Notes: a model not told the origin generated them from the letters alone. A stretch of 64,000 nucleotides of DNA from Nitrospirota bacterium (GCA_029858285.1 JAOUFN010000009.1:26637-90636), one strand, 5' to 3'. Shown: positions 27,253 to 37,337, counted from the first letter of the stretch. Numbers and translations: made by a program.

Positions 27253-30231
27253 TTATTTGGGGGTGATGGCCCGCGCCGCAATTCGGCTTCCGAGGGTGCC
27301 TTGACCCACAGTCCCAGTGCCGGTCCCGGTCCCTGTGCCCGTGGCGGTCAGGTCTTGCCAGATGGTCACCAACTCACCACTGACCGGGTCGCTGTGCAGG
27401 GATGGTCGGCGTCGCACCGTGGCAACCTGAATGCCGTCCGAAAGCTCAACCTCATCCAAAAACCGGATGCCGTCGCGGCTGCGCCGCAAACGAATTTCAC
27501 TGTTGTTGGTCCACACCACCGTCAGCCCTCCCAAGGCGTCCAGAACCAGGTCGGGATTTGCCACGCCCGTGGCCAGTTTGGTGAGCAGGGGCTGGATGTC
27601 ATCGTAGGGAAAACGTTGTTGTAATTCCTGGGTGCGCAGGCGTACGTCTGTCGAAATCACCACCGGATGAGAAAAGTTTCCTCCTTCCGGAAGGATCGAC
27701 AGGTACACCCCTGTCGTGATCACGTTATAGGCGGAGCCGGTGGTGAACTGGATTTTTCCCGCCGCGTCCACCCATGCCGCGTATACGGTTTCGTTTCCGT
27801 CCACCAACAGCGAAGGGGAGGCCAGCAGCCCGGAGGGCGGCGCTCCTGCGGGACGCCCCTCGGAGGACACCAGCAGGACGGTAGCATTGGCACCGCCGCA
27901 GTTGACGCCGCTTGGGGCGAAATTCCACGGTATGCAGCGGACGTACACCAGGTCCGACGGCCAACTTTGTCCCTGGTTCGGCTCGCCGGTCTCAATCCAC
28001 GTCAGGTGTATGGCCCCGGAAGGGCCAATGGCCACTCGGGGCTCGCGGGAGTGGTTGTTGTTCTGGGTTGACAGGAACCCCAGCCCGGACAGGCGTTCCG
28101 GCGTGGGGAAGAAGTTCACCCCGGTGTCGGCGGAACGGCCCATAAACACGTCGGATAGCACGCGGGCCGCCTGGTTGGTGCCGGAGGCGATATCGTATTC
28201 GTTGCGCCAGGTGTAGTACAGGCTGCCGGTGGTGGGGTCGTAAGTGGCCCGGACCTCACTGGCGGTGCCCGCTTGACGGGACACGTTGCGTGGAAATGAT
28301 TTTTCGGAAAACACGGCTACGGCGCTGTCTACCGCTGCCCCCGGATAGCTGGATTCGGGCTCGGTGGACCAGGTGCGGGCAATGGGATCGAACACGTCCA
28401 CCTGGTTGGTGGCCGAGATTACCTTGGTCAGCGGGTCGACCAGACCATGACCGCCCATTAGATAAATTCTGCCCCCCAGCAGGGCTGCCGTGTGGCGGGT
28501 GCGGGGCATTGGCATGCGGCTTGGCAGACCACCACTGGTGAGGAGTGTCCATTGGGGGATCGGGTCGGCCAGATTGATGGTCTCGACCAGGTCGATGGGA
28601 TCTTTTTGGCCCGCGATGGTGCCACCGAATACAAAAATTTCTTCACCCATGGCTGCCGCGCTATGGCCGGAACGGGGGAGAGCAAGAGATGGAAATGCGC
28701 CGATCGGCACCAGGTTGCCCGCCAGATCCACCCGGAACGCATCCACCGTCCCCACGGCTCCACCGGGGGTCATGCCGCCAATGACGTAAATTTCCACGTC
28801 ACCGTTGGGGCGGGTCATGGTGACCGCTGCGCCGTCCTCGCGGGCGACGGACAGCCCGGTGGCCTGAACCTGCCAGGGGGAGGCGGGCGGGACGTTGCAG
28901 GCGGTGATGCCCAGCGCCGGGTCCACCGTGTAGGCGATGCCGCCAGCGGGGTCGAAACGCAGGGCGGCGCTGTCCACCGCGCCGGGGGGCCCCAGTGCGG
29001 TGCGGCCGCCGAACGCGAACAGATAGTCCTTGCCGTTCACACGGACGGCCACCATGGAATGTCCGGAGCGGGGGGCGGGCAAGGCCTTTTCCTCGAACCA
29101 GATGCCGTTGGTCGGGTCAAATGTGTCGACCCGGTTCACCAGACCGGTGGCGGTAGCCCCCCCTACCTTGTAGATGCGCCCGCCCAAGGTGGCCATGGCG
29201 TGTCCCCAGCGGCCGTAGGGGTCTGGATCAATCACCGTGTCGCAGAGGTCGCCAATGCCGTCGTGGTCCAGATCGACCTGGTCGAAGTTGGGGACGGTCG
29301 GGCAATTGTCTTCAGTTACCTGTCCCTGGTTGTTCTGTCCGTCGGGCACCAGGTCTCCGTCGCCGTCGTAACTCGAGGAAGCGTAGATTTCGCAGGCGTT
29401 GCCGATGCCGTTGCCGGTGGTGGCAGGGTCAAGATTGAGGTCCCACTGGCCGGGGTTGTAGACGAATCGGCAGTTGTCGCAGGCGTCGCCGAATTTGTCG
29501 GCGTCGCTGTTGGTCTGGTTGCCGATGCCGGGTATGGCCGCCTGGAGCGGTCCGTTGGGGACCGTAGGGCAGTTGTCCCTCACGTCGGGTACCCCGTCAA
29601 AGTCGGTATCCGCGGGTGCCAGATTGCAGGTTTGGGGCTGATCGAAAGAATTTCTGGGCACAGTTTCCCACTGGCGTACGCGCGGGTCGTAGGCGGTCAC
29701 TTTCGTCACCGGGGCGTCGGAAACGTCGCGGCCGCCGGTGACCAATGCCTTTTCTACCCCCAATTGGTAAGCACCCACATTGGCGTAGTAGATGTCGGCG
29801 TTGAAGCGCCCGGTGTTGGTGGTGCCGGGGGCCGACACCTGGACGAACAGGTGCAGGTCGCCGGAAGGATCAACCACCGCCGAAATAGGGAGAGCCAACG
29901 CCTCGCCCGAGGTGATGTTGCCCAGGGCATTCATGTCCAGCAGCACTTCGTCGGCAGAAAAGTTGGCGCCGCCGTCGGTCGAAACACGGCGGTAGACGAT
30001 ATTTTTGGCTGCCCACAGCACCTGGATGGTGCCGTCGTGGGTCTCGGCCATGATGGGCGAAATGGCGTCGGCATCCTGCGTCAGGGGCGTGATGGCGGCG
30101 GCCAACTCCACGCCGCTCTCCGCCTGCTCCGCCGAGGTGCTGACGCACGCAGTGCCGGAGAGGGACAGCAACAACGCGAAAAATATGGCGGGACGCCTGA
30201 TCACGGCGCCGGATTTCTGTAGAATGTCCAC
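27253..30231 (-). CDS. Large Kelch-repeat / thrombospondin type 3 repeat surface protein
   Basis: A 992-residue exported protein. The leader [18 protein letters not shown] ends in Cys29 with an imperfect lipobox (SGTAC), so it is either a lipoprotein or a secreted protein. Residues 30-190 may form a first beta-propeller or sialidase-like repeat set. Residues about 215-335 carry thrombospondin type 3 calcium-binding repeats ([41 protein letters not shown]). Residues 340-640 hold Kelch repeats ([54 protein letters not shown]). The C-terminal third again has propeller-like phrases ([28 protein letters not shown]), followed by a Gly-Thr repeat. Such proteins bind other molecules at the surface. 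No partner gene is adjacent. Confidence 0.85.
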   Translation of the reverse strand: MDILQKSGAVIRRPAIFFALLLSLSGTACVSTSAEQAESGVELAAAITPLTQDADAISPIMAETHDGTIQVLWAAKNIVYRRVSTDGGANFSADEVLLDMNALGNITSGEALALPISAVVDPSGDLHLFVQVSAPGTTNTGRFNADIYYANVGAYQLGVEKALVTGGRDVSDAPVTKVTAYDPRVRQWETVPRNSFDQPQTCNLAPADTDFDGVPDVRDNCPTVPNGPLQAAIPGIGNQTNSDADKFGDACDNCRFVYNPGQWDLNLDPATTGNGIGNACEIYASSSYDGDGDLVPDGQNNQGQVTEDNCPTVPNFDQVDLDHDGIGDLCDTVIDPDPYGRWGHAMATLGGRIYKVGGATATGLVNRVDTFDPTNGIWFEEKALPAPRSGHSMVAVRVNGKDYLFAFGGRTALGPPGAVDSAALRFDPAGGIAYTVDPALGITACNVPPASPWQVQATGLSVAREDGAAVTMTRPNGDVEIYVIGGMTPGGAVGTVDAFRVDLAGNLVPIGAFPSLALPRSGHSAAAMGEEIFVFGGTIAGQKDPIDLVETINLADPIPQWTLLTSGGLPSRMPMPRTRHTAALLGGRIYLMGGHGLVDPLTKVISATNQVDVFDPIARTWSTEPESSYPGAAVDSAVAVFSEKSFPRNVSRQAGTASEVRATYDPTTGSLYYTWRNEYDIASGTNQAARVLSDVFMGRSADTGVNFFPTPERLSGLGFLSTQNNNHSREPRVAIGPSGAIHLTWIETGEPNQGQSWPSDLVYVRCIPWNFAPSGVNCGGANATVLLVSSEGRPAGAPPSGLLASPSLLVDGNETVYAAWVDAAGKIQFTTGSAYNVITTGVYLSILPEGGNFSHPVVISTDVRLRTQELQQRFPYDDIQPLLTKLATGVANPDLVLDALGGLTVVWTNNSEIRLRRSRDGIRFLDEVELSDGIQVATVRRRPSLHSDPVSGELVTIWQDLTATGTGTGTGTGTVGQGTLGSRIAARAITPK
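27310..27342 (-). repeat. In-frame Gly-Thr codon repeat near the C-terminus of the Kelch protein
   Basis: Eleven alternating codons for Thr and Gly (ACN GGN) form a degenerate hexanucleotide repeat about 19 codons before the stop. Third positions vary (ACG, ACA, ACC, ACT), so it is not a pure microsatellite. Confidence 0.85.
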
Positions 30232-30448
30232 CCAACGGTGAGCCAGACGGAGTCCCTGCGCCGGTTGCAGGACGGGCGTCGGGAGATTCCGGTGAAGCCC
30301 CGGGAAATTGCGGGGGGAGTGCCTCTGCGGCGGTTTTTTTGGGGACGGCGCGTCACTTTATCTTTCATCTTCCGGACTCTGTCGGCCTCTTCCCGGGTTT
30401 CTTCCGATGATGCCTGACGGACTCTGCAAATCTTAAGCCGCAGGGACC

Positions 30449-31180
30449 GTGGCACACTATTTTATCGACAAATCCATGCAAAAGGGGGGGCGGGTTGAAA
30501 TACCCGACCCCCTGGCGCGTCATTTGGGGGGCAGCCTCCGGGTGCGGGTGGGAGAACTGCTGCGCCTGGTGTGCGGGGACCGTTGGCTCACGGTGCGTGT
30601 GGAAGATGTGCGCCGCGGAATGTTGGCGGGAGTGGTGCAGGAAGACGTGGCATTGCCTTCCGAATCCGTCTCGATCACTCTGGCCATGGGGGTTCCCAAG
30701 GGCAGAAAGCTTGATGATGTGGTGCGGCACGCTGTGGAACTGGGGGTGCGGCGGGTGATTCCCGTGTACACCCGGCGCAGCGTGCCGGTGGCCCGGGAGC
30801 GGCCTGTACGGGACGAGCGTCTGGCGGCCATCACCCTGGAGGCGGCGCAACAGAGCGGGCGCTTTTTGGTGCCGGAGGTGCTTGGGGCTTTGTCCCTTGA
30901 GGCATTCATTTTGCAGCACCGGCAAACGGGTGGGCCGGGTGTGGTACTGTGGGAGGGCGAAACCGGGACACCTCTGGCCCAGGTGTTGCGTTCCGCCGGG
31001 CCGGAGATGACGGTATTCGTCGGCCCCGAGGGCGGACTGGAGCGGGAGGAGGTGGATGCCTTGCGGAGCGCGGGGTTCCGCAGCGCCAGCTTCGGGCCGT
31101 TCATCCTGCGCACCGAGACTGCCGCACTGGCCGCCGTGGCCGCGGCTTGGACGTTGATGGGGCCCGGCAACTCCGCTTGA
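30449..31180 (+). CDS. rsmE: 16S rRNA m3U1498 methyltransferase
   Basis: A 243-residue SPOUT-family enzyme that methylates N3 of U1498 in 16S rRNA. The N-terminal PUA-like part contains DPLARHLGGSLRVRVGELLR, and the SPOUT knot is seen in VELGVRRVIPVYTRRSVP, TVFVGPEGGLEREEVDALRS and FGPFILRTETAALAAVAA. ARERPVRDERLAAITLEAAQQSGR matches the family's E-A-A-E-Q-S/C-GR block. Start is GTG 30449 after CAGGGA. Its stop codon overlaps the -35 box of the next promoter. Confidence 0.96.
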   Translation: MAHYFIDKSMQKGGRVEIPDPLARHLGGSLRVRVGELLRLVCGDRWLTVRVEDVRRGMLAGVVQEDVALPSESVSITLAMGVPKGRKLDDVVRHAVELGVRRVIPVYTRRSVPVARERPVRDERLAAITLEAAQQSGRFLVPEVLGALSLEAFILQHRQTGGPGVVLWEGETGTPLAQVLRSAGPEMTVFVGPEGGLEREEVDALRSAGFRSASFGPFILRTETAALAAVAAAWTLMGPGNSA

Positions 31181-31204
31181 CAGTAGGGCGATGGTGGCTA
31201 TAAT
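31177..31204 (+). promoter_or_regulatory. Perfect-consensus sigma-70 promoter of the type II secretion run
   Basis: TTGACA (31177-31182), 16-base spacer, TATAAT (31199-31204): both hexamers match consensus exactly. The -35 overlaps the rsmE stop codon. Transcription should start near 31211, which decides against a TTG start codon for gspC at that position. Confidence 0.85.
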
Positions 31205-31276
31205 CGCACTTTGTGTGATATAACTGCGCGAAAAATAAAGGGCTTTTTCAATTTGTTGGCGGTGCGTGACAAATGG

Positions 31277-32194
31277 ATGGCGGTTTTCCGTCTGGTGCGG
31301 CCTGATGTGGGCATGGCGCTGGTGCGTCTGGCGCTGGTGGCCGTGGGGGCGTTGATTGCCGCCGATGCCGCGAACCAGTGGCTGTTGTCCCGTTGGCAGA
31401 TGCCGGTGTCGGTGGGGGGTGGTGATGTGCTGCCGGAAATCCGGCCGCGCCAGAGCGTGGTGCAGGATCCGTTTGGCGACATCGTGGTTCGCAATGTTTT
31501 TAATTCCAATCCCAGTCCGCCGGAGTCCACGGCTCCGCCGCCATCTGCGGATCAGGGACCGGCGATCGACCCCCCCATCCCGTACGGCAGCTTCCGCCTC
31601 ACCGGCACGGTGGTCGGGCCTACCCCCAACCTGTCGTTCGGTATCATCATGAATGTGGCACGTCGCGAGGAGCAGGTGTACCGCATTGGCGATCAGGTGG
31701 ACCCCGGCATCGTGGTGGTGGATATTCAACGCGATTCCGTGCGCCTGAAGCGGGGTGGCGCGGAACTGGTCCTGCGTCTGTTTGATCAGGGGACACCGGA
31801 GGGAGGCGCGCCGTTGCCTCCGGGAGCCGCACCGCCGGGCCGGGCGGGGATGATGGGGGACTCCGGGCAGACCCGGTTTACCCTGGATCGTGGCATGGTG
31901 GAGGAATCCCTGAGCCCCGAAAATTTACCGCGCTTGCTTACCCAGGCTCGATTGCTTCCCAATTTCCGCGCCGGGCAGACCGACGGATTCCGCGTGTTCG
32001 CAATCCAGCCCGACAGCCTGTTCGCCAAGATCGGGCTGCAGAACGGCGACGTGCTGCACCAGATCAACGATGTATCGCTGGAAAACCCCACACAGTTTCT
32101 TTCCATGTTCGAAAGCCTGCGCTCGCAAAGCCACATCACGGTGGACCTGGTGCGCGGCACCGAACGTAAAACCCTTGAGTACGAAATCAGATGA
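31277..32194 (+). CDS. gspC: Type II secretion inner-membrane protein GspC
   Basis: About 305 residues. GspC links the inner-membrane platform to the secretin. A single N-terminal helix (MALVRLALVAVGALIAADAA) is followed by a Pro-rich linker, the HR domain (DPFGDIVVRNVFNSNP and SFRLTGTVVGPTPNLSFGII, YRIGDQV) and a C-terminal PDZ domain (FAIQPDSLFAKIGLQNGDVL, INDVSLENP). ATG 31277 is chosen because an upstream TTG would coincide with the predicted transcription start; GTG 31262 is also possible. Its stop overlaps the gspD start. Confidence 0.92.
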   Translation: MAVFRLVRPDVGMALVRLALVAVGALIAADAANQWLLSRWQMPVSVGGGDVLPEIRPRQSVVQDPFGDIVVRNVFNSNPSPPESTAPPPSADQGPAIDPPIPYGSFRLTGTVVGPTPNLSFGIIMNVARREEQVYRIGDQVDPGIVVVDIQRDSVRLKRGGAELVLRLFDQGTPEGGAPLPPGAAPPGRAGMMGDSGQTRFTLDRGMVEESLSPENLPRLLTQARLLPNFRAGQTDGFRVFAIQPDSLFAKIGLQNGDVLHQINDVSLENPTQFLSMFESLRSQSHITVDLVRGTERKTLEYEIR

Positions 32195-33891
32195 TGCAAT
32201 CCAGGCTTGTTGCCCGGCGGTCGTTCCGGGTGTTCGTTGGTGTGGCGCTGGCGGTGGCGCTGCTGGTTCCGGGGCCGTGGATGGCGCAGGCCGTGGCGCA
32301 GGTTGGTCCCTCCGCCCAAGCAATTCCCCAGGAGGTCCCCACGCGGCCGGCCCCCAACCAGTCACAGCCTCCGGCGCTTCCCGAATTGCCGGCTGCGGTG
32401 GCGGCACAGCAGGCGGCAGTCGCCCCGGCCCAGAACCCGGCAAAAAATTCGGGAAGCGGTACGGGTTCGGCCAGTTCGGGCGAGCAGATGGTTACCATCG
32501 ACTTCAACCAGGTGGATCTGCCCACCTTCATCAAATTTGTGAGCGAACTCACCAACCAGAACTTCGCTATCGACGAGCGGGTGAAGGGGAAGGTGACAAT
32601 CTACGCCCCCAAGAAAATTCCCGTCAGCCAGGTCTATCCGGTGTTCGAGCAGGTGTTGGAATTGAAGGGGTTTGGCCTGGTTCCTTCGGACAACGTGGTG
32701 CAGGTGCTGCCTCTCACCGACATGCCGCCGCTGCGGGACATCTTTGTCTATTACCTGCAGAACGCCAATGCCGAGGAGATCTCCAAAGTGCTCACTGGCA
32801 TCGTGTCGCGTTCCACGCAGCAGCAGGCGCCGCGGCCGCGCATGCCGGGGGCACCGGGAGGCGGAGGGCAGGAATTTGAGGGGGTGGTGCAGGTGCTGGC
32901 GGACCCGCCCACCAACTCGCTGATCTTCACCGCCTCCCCCAAGGACTACGCGATGATCCAGCGGGTGCTCAAGCAACTAGATCAGCAGCGTCGCCAGGTA
33001 TACGTGGAGGCGGTGATTCTTGAGGTAACCACCGCCGCCGGTTCCCAGTGGGGGGTGAACGCCTTTGGGCTGGATGTTCCGGACCCGGCCCGCTACACCG
33101 GGTTTGGCGGCATGAACACCTTCGGCGGGGGGGCCGGCATGGTGACCGCTGACCAGTTGCAGAAGCAGGTCAACAGTCTGTCAGGTCTGTCGTTCGGCGC
33201 CGTGCGCCAGTTCAGTCTGGGCGGGGTGGACTATTTTTCGGTGGGCGGGCTGGTGCAGGCGGTGGCTACCGACTCCCACGTCAACGTCCTGTCCACACCA
33301 CAGATTTTGACCTCAGACAACCAGAAGGCCGAGATCGTGGTGGGTGACAACGTGCCCATTCTCACCAGCCAGAGCCAGACCTCGGGCGGTAATTTTCAGA
33401 CCCAGGTGGAACGCAAGGATATTGGTATTACCCTGCGGCTTACCCCGCAAATTCTGGAAAGCGACCTGGTCAAGCTCGATGTGTTTCAGGAAATTTCCAG
33501 CATCCGCAAGGATGTGCCGGCCGAGATTGTGCAGTCCCAGGGGGTGATTACCAGCAAAAAATCGGCTACCACCACGGTAATCGTCAAGGACGAACAGACG
33601 GTGGTCATCGGTGGCCTGGTGTCGGACAACGTCAACGACACCATCAAAAAGGTTCCCCTGCTGGGGGACATTCCCCTGCTGGGCTGGTTTTTCAAGAGCC
33701 GGTCCAAGGAAAGCACCAAAACCAATCTGCTGATTTTCCTGACCCCCCACGTAATCAAGGATCCCGAGGATCTGCGCGAGTTGCAGCAGGCCAAGTCGCG
33801 GGACACGATCGATTTCATCAAGAAGCAGCACGTCCCCAACAGGAAGAGCCGTATTCAGTTCCTTGAGCAGGCCATCAATCCGCCGGAGTGA
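32191..33891 (+). CDS. gspD: Type II secretion secretin GspD, short form
   Basis: A 566-residue outer-membrane secretin forming the exit channel. After a signal peptide (VALAVALLVPGPWMAQAVA) and an Ala/Pro/Gln linker comes an N0 domain (VTIDFNQVDLPTFIKFVSEL), then one N-type domain ending in LADPPTNSLIFTASPKDYAM, and then the secretin core beginning RRQVYVEAVILEVT, with VNVLSTPQILTSDNQKAEIV, VPILTSQ, the KSATTTVIVKDEQTVVIGGL hallmark, and VPLLGDIPLLGWFFKS. Usual GspD proteins of about 650-700 residues have four N domains; I can see only two here. ATG 32191 overlaps gspC (ATGA). Confidence 0.95.
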   Translation: MMQSRLVARRSFRVFVGVALAVALLVPGPWMAQAVAQVGPSAQAIPQEVPTRPAPNQSQPPALPELPAAVAAQQAAVAPAQNPAKNSGSGTGSASSGEQMVTIDFNQVDLPTFIKFVSELTNQNFAIDERVKGKVTIYAPKKIPVSQVYPVFEQVLELKGFGLVPSDNVVQVLPLTDMPPLRDIFVYYLQNANAEEISKVLTGIVSRSTQQQAPRPRMPGAPGGGGQEFEGVVQVLADPPTNSLIFTASPKDYAMIQRVLKQLDQQRRQVYVEAVILEVTTAAGSQWGVNAFGLDVPDPARYTGFGGMNTFGGGAGMVTADQLQKQVNSLSGLSFGAVRQFSLGGVDYFSVGGLVQAVATDSHVNVLSTPQILTSDNQKAEIVVGDNVPILTSQSQTSGGNFQTQVERKDIGITLRLTPQILESDLVKLDVFQEISSIRKDVPAEIVQSQGVITSKKSATTTVIVKDEQTVVIGGLVSDNVNDTIKKVPLLGDIPLLGWFFKSRSKESTKTNLLIFLTPHVIKDPEDLRELQQAKSRDTIDFIKKQHVPNRKSRIQFLEQAINPPE

Positions 33892-33895
33892 CGCA

Positions 33896-35587
33896 GTGAG
33901 CTTTGCCCCCCGTATGTTGGGTGAGATTCTGAGCGCCAACGGCTGGCTGTCCGGCCCGGCGCTGGAGAATGCCCTGGACGCGCAGCAGAAAAAGGCTGGT
34001 CGCATCGGCGACATTCTGCTGCGCAATGGCGACATCAGCGAGGACCAACTCGCCCGAGCGCTGGCGATCCAGTGGGACTTGCCCTATGTGGACAGCCTGC
34101 CGGAGGTGCTGGGGGGGCGCTGGGTCAAGCTGTTGCCGATCAGTTTTGCCAAGCTGTATCACATTCTGCCACTGGAGGAGCGTGACGACGGCACCACTCT
34201 GGTGGCGGTGGCCGACACCATGCTCGGCGATCCGCTCAACGACGTGGTGGCCCTTTTGGGGCCGATCCGCCTTGCCGTGGCCCCCCCAAACCTCATCATG
34301 CACGGCCTGAACATGGCCTTCGATCAGGCCAGCGGTACCACCGAGGAGGTGATGGAGAGCCTGGACGGTGAGCAGGTGCTGGGCGCCCTGCTAGACGAGC
34401 CGGTGGATCTTCTGGATGCCACCGACGAGGCCCCCATAATCCGCCTGGTCAACTCGGTACTGTTTCAGGCCGTCAAGGAACGCGCCTCGGACGTTCACTT
34501 TGAACCTTACGAGCGGGAATTCGTTGTGCGTTACCGTATCGACGGGGTGCTCTACAGCGTGCTCACCCCGCCGCGCCGGGCACAGGCGGCGATCACCAGC
34601 CGCATCAAGTTGATGGCGCATATGAACATTGCCGAGCGCCGTCTGCCCCAGGACGGTCGCATTGGCTTGCGCATGGCCGGGCGCGATATCGACGTGCGCG
34701 TGTCTTCCATCCCCACGGTACACGGTGAACGGCTGGTGCTGCGTCTGCTGGAAAAGGGGGCGATGAACCTGGAGTTGAAGACCCTGGGCTTCGCACCTGA
34801 CCAGATGGAGCAGATGAACCAGATTCTGGCCATGCCCAACGGTGTGGTGCTGGTCACCGGCCCCACCGGCTCCGGCAAAACCACCACTTTGTACGGCGCC
34901 GTCAGCCAGATCAACAGCCCGGACCGAAATATCCTCACCATTGAAGATCCCATCGAGTACCAGCTCAAGGGCATCGGCCAGATGCAGGTGAACCCGAAGA
35001 TCGACCTGACCTTCGCTTCCGGCCTGCGCAGCATCCTGCGCCAGGACCCGGACGTGATTCTGGTGGGTGAAATTCGTGACGGGGTGACCGCCGAAATCGC
35101 CGTGCAGGCGGCCCTTACCGGCCACTTGGTGTTCTCCACCCTGCACACCAACGATGCGGCCTCGGCCATCACCCGCCTGGTGGACATGGGCATTGAGCCG
35201 TTTCTGGTGTCGTCGTCCATTACCGCCATCATGGCCCAGCGGCTGGTGCGCCGCATCTGTCCGGCCTGCCGCACCGCCTACATCCCCACTGCGGCGGAGG
35301 CCCAGCGACTGGGACTGAAACCCGGAAAGTACACGTTCTACCACGGAACCGGCTGCGATGAATGTACCCGCACCGGCTACCGGGGACGGCTGGGGCTGTT
35401 CGAGATCATGGTCATGGACGAGGGGATGCGTTCGCTGGTATTGACCCATCCCGATTCCACTTCGATCCGCGATTATGCAGCGCGCCACGGCGTGCGCTTT
35501 TTGCGCGAGGACGGCGCCCGCAAGGTGCTGGAGGGGGCCACCACCACCGAAGAGGTGCTGCGCGTCTGTCAGGAAGAGACCAAGTAA
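33896..35587 (+). CDS. gspE: Type II secretion ATPase GspE
   Basis: A 563-residue cytoplasmic hexameric ATPase powering pseudopilus assembly. An N1E/MshEN-type domain (GEILSANGWLSGPALENALD) precedes the ATPase: Walker A GPTGSGKTTTLYGA, Asp box TIEDPIEYQL, Walker B DVILVGEIRDG, His box TGHLVFSTLHTNDAAS. The zinc-binding tetracysteine element (CPACRTAY … CDECTRTGYRGR) is intact. GTG 33896 lies four bases after gspD with GGAG just before it; a TTG at 33863 would overlap gspD by 29 bases. Confidence 0.97.
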   Translation: MSFAPRMLGEILSANGWLSGPALENALDAQQKKAGRIGDILLRNGDISEDQLARALAIQWDLPYVDSLPEVLGGRWVKLLPISFAKLYHILPLEERDDGTTLVAVADTMLGDPLNDVVALLGPIRLAVAPPNLIMHGLNMAFDQASGTTEEVMESLDGEQVLGALLDEPVDLLDATDEAPIIRLVNSVLFQAVKERASDVHFEPYEREFVVRYRIDGVLYSVLTPPRRAQAAITSRIKLMAHMNIAERRLPQDGRIGLRMAGRDIDVRVSSIPTVHGERLVLRLLEKGAMNLELKTLGFAPDQMEQMNQILAMPNGVVLVTGPTGSGKTTTLYGAVSQINSPDRNILTIEDPIEYQLKGIGQMQVNPKIDLTFASGLRSILRQDPDVILVGEIRDGVTAEIAVQAALTGHLVFSTLHTNDAASAITRLVDMGIEPFLVSSSITAIMAQRLVRRICPACRTAYIPTAAEAQRLGLKPGKYTFYHGTGCDECTRTGYRGRLGLFEIMVMDEGMRSLVLTHPDSTSIRDYAARHGVRFLREDGARKVLEGATTTEEVLRVCQEETK

Positions 35588-35591
35588 CCCC

Positions 35592-36809
35592 GTGCCGGTG
35601 TTCGAGTACAAAGGCCTGGATGCCCAGGGCCGCGGTGTGTCCGGTATCGTGGACGCGGACAGCGCGCGCATGGCCCGCAAGCGCCTGCGCTCCGGCGGGG
35701 TGTTTCCCACCGAACTGGTGGAGGGGAGGGAGGTGGAGCGACGCGAAGCGCGTTCTGTATCCCTGTTCGGCGGCCGGGTCAGCGCCATGGATGTGGCCCT
35801 GTTCACCCGCCAGTTGGCCACCCTGGTGGAAGCGGGCTTGCCGATGCTGGAATCTCTCAACGCCATGGTCGGGCAGGTGGAGAGTCCGCGCCTGAAGAAC
35901 GTGGTGGCGGACGTCCGCGAGCGGGTCAAGGAGGGGGCGTCCCTGTCCGATTCCCTGGCCCTGCACCCCAAGGTGTTTTCCGATCTGTACGTGGGCATGG
36001 TCGGGGCCGGTGAGGCCAGCGGCACCCTGGGCCCGATGCTGGTCCGGCTGGCGGGGTTCACCGAGCGCCAGGTGGAGTTGTCGGGCACCATCCGTGCCAC
36101 CATGTACTATCCGGTCCTGATGGTGCTGGTGGGCGGGGCGGTGCTGATGCTGCTGATGGGGTACGTGGTGCCGCGCGTGACGCAGATGTTCACCGGTATG
36201 AACCGGGCTTTGCCCACCCCCACTGTAGTGTTGCTGGCCGTCAGCGATGCGGTGCGGAGTTACTGGTGGCTGATGGCGGGCATGGTGGCGGGTGCGGTGG
36301 CCGCCTACCGCCGGTGGATGAACACCGAGTCTGGCCGGTTGCGTCATGACCAGTTGGTGTTGCGCGTCCCGGTACTTGGCAAGCTGGTGAAAATGGTGGC
36401 CATCAGCCGCTTTACCCGTACCCTGAGTACCCTTCTGACCGGCGGCATTCCGTTGCTGGACGCCTTGGCCATTACCGAAAAGGTGGTGCTCAACCGGGTG
36501 CTGTCCGATGCCATCGCCACTGCCCGCGAGAACATCAAGGAGGGCGAGGGTATCGCCCGCCCGCTGGCCGCCAGCGGGGTGTTTCCGCCCATGGTGGTGC
36601 ACATGGTCACCGTGGGCGAGGCCACTGGTGAACTGGAGGCCATGCTGGTCAAGGTGTCCGAGGCCTATGACCGCGAGGTGACCACCACCGTGGGCAGCCT
36701 GACGGCGATCCTTTCACCGGTGATGATCCTGTTCATGGGTGCGGTGGTGTTTGCCATTGTGGTGGCCATTCTGCTGCCGATTGTGGAACTGTCGGGGCTT
36801 GCCAGCTAG
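35592..36809 (+). CDS. gspF: Type II secretion platform protein GspF
   Basis: A 405-residue polytopic inner-membrane protein that couples GspE to pseudopilus assembly. It starts VPVFEYKGLDAQGRGVSGIV, then LFTRQLATLVEAGLPMLESL and the duplicated FTRTLSTLLTGGIPLLDAL, showing the two GspF domains, with GEASGTLGPMLVRLAGF and GEATGELEAMLVKVSEAYD in matching positions. Three membrane segments are seen near residues 170-200, 220-240 and 375-400. GTG 35592 is four bases after gspE. Confidence 0.96.
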   Translation: MPVFEYKGLDAQGRGVSGIVDADSARMARKRLRSGGVFPTELVEGREVERREARSVSLFGGRVSAMDVALFTRQLATLVEAGLPMLESLNAMVGQVESPRLKNVVADVRERVKEGASLSDSLALHPKVFSDLYVGMVGAGEASGTLGPMLVRLAGFTERQVELSGTIRATMYYPVLMVLVGGAVLMLLMGYVVPRVTQMFTGMNRALPTPTVVLLAVSDAVRSYWWLMAGMVAGAVAAYRRWMNTESGRLRHDQLVLRVPVLGKLVKMVAISRFTRTLSTLLTGGIPLLDALAITEKVVLNRVLSDAIATARENIKEGEGIARPLAASGVFPPMVVHMVTVGEATGELEAMLVKVSEAYDREVTTTVGSLTAILSPVMILFMGAVVFAIVVAILLPIVELSGLAS

Positions 36810-36854
36810 GGGCGTCCCGCCCCGCCGGATGTGGCCCCCTAAAAGGAGCGTGTC

Positions 36855-37334
36855 ATGAACAGTATGAAATCCGAATTGCCGAAATCCCGACGCACTGCGC
36901 CGCCGGTGGTGCCGGGCGAGGGTGGGTTTACCCTTATCGAGATCATGGTGGTGATTACCATTCTTGCCATGCTGGCGGCGTTGGTGGGGCCGAAGCTGCT
37001 GGGACAGACGGACAAGGCGCGGGTTGCCGATGCCCAGATCCAGATCCGCAACATCGCCCAGGGGCTGGATCTCTACAAGCTCGACAACGCGGTCTATCCG
37101 ACCACGGAACAGGGGTTGGAAGCTTTGGTCAGCAAGCCTGCCATCGGCGTGATTCCGCACAATTACAAGGAAGGGGGGTACATGTCGATGATCCCCAAAG
37201 ATCCTTGGGGAAACAATTACGTCTATCTGTCCCCCGGCACCTCTGGCCCCTACGATCTTCTGTCGTGGGGGGCTGACGGTACCGAGGGCGGTGCCGGGTA
37301 CGATGCGGACGTCACCGCCAAGAACCTCAACTGA
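36855..37334 (+). CDS. gspG: Major pseudopilin GspG
   Basis: A 159-residue major pseudopilin. An unusually long positively charged leader (23-24 residues, including SRRTAPPVVPGEG) ends at the prepilin peptidase site G/FTLIEIMVVITILAML with Glu at +5. The globular part has the family's calcium-loop region and DPWGNNYVYLSPG, YDLLSWGADGTEGG. AAAAGGAG precedes ATG 36855. The 45-base gap after gspF is the largest inside the secretion set. Confidence 0.97.
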   Translation: MNSMKSELPKSRRTAPPVVPGEGGFTLIEIMVVITILAMLAALVGPKLLGQTDKARVADAQIQIRNIAQGLDLYKLDNAVYPTTEQGLEALVSKPAIGVIPHNYKEGGYMSMIPKDPWGNNYVYLSPGTSGPYDLLSWGADGTEGGAGYDADVTAKNLN

Positions 37335-37337
37335 GTC

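Noticed and set aside
31211..31276. TTG start for gspC adding 22 residues
   Set aside because: It coincides with the predicted transcription start of a perfect promoter and the extra residues are not typical of GspC.
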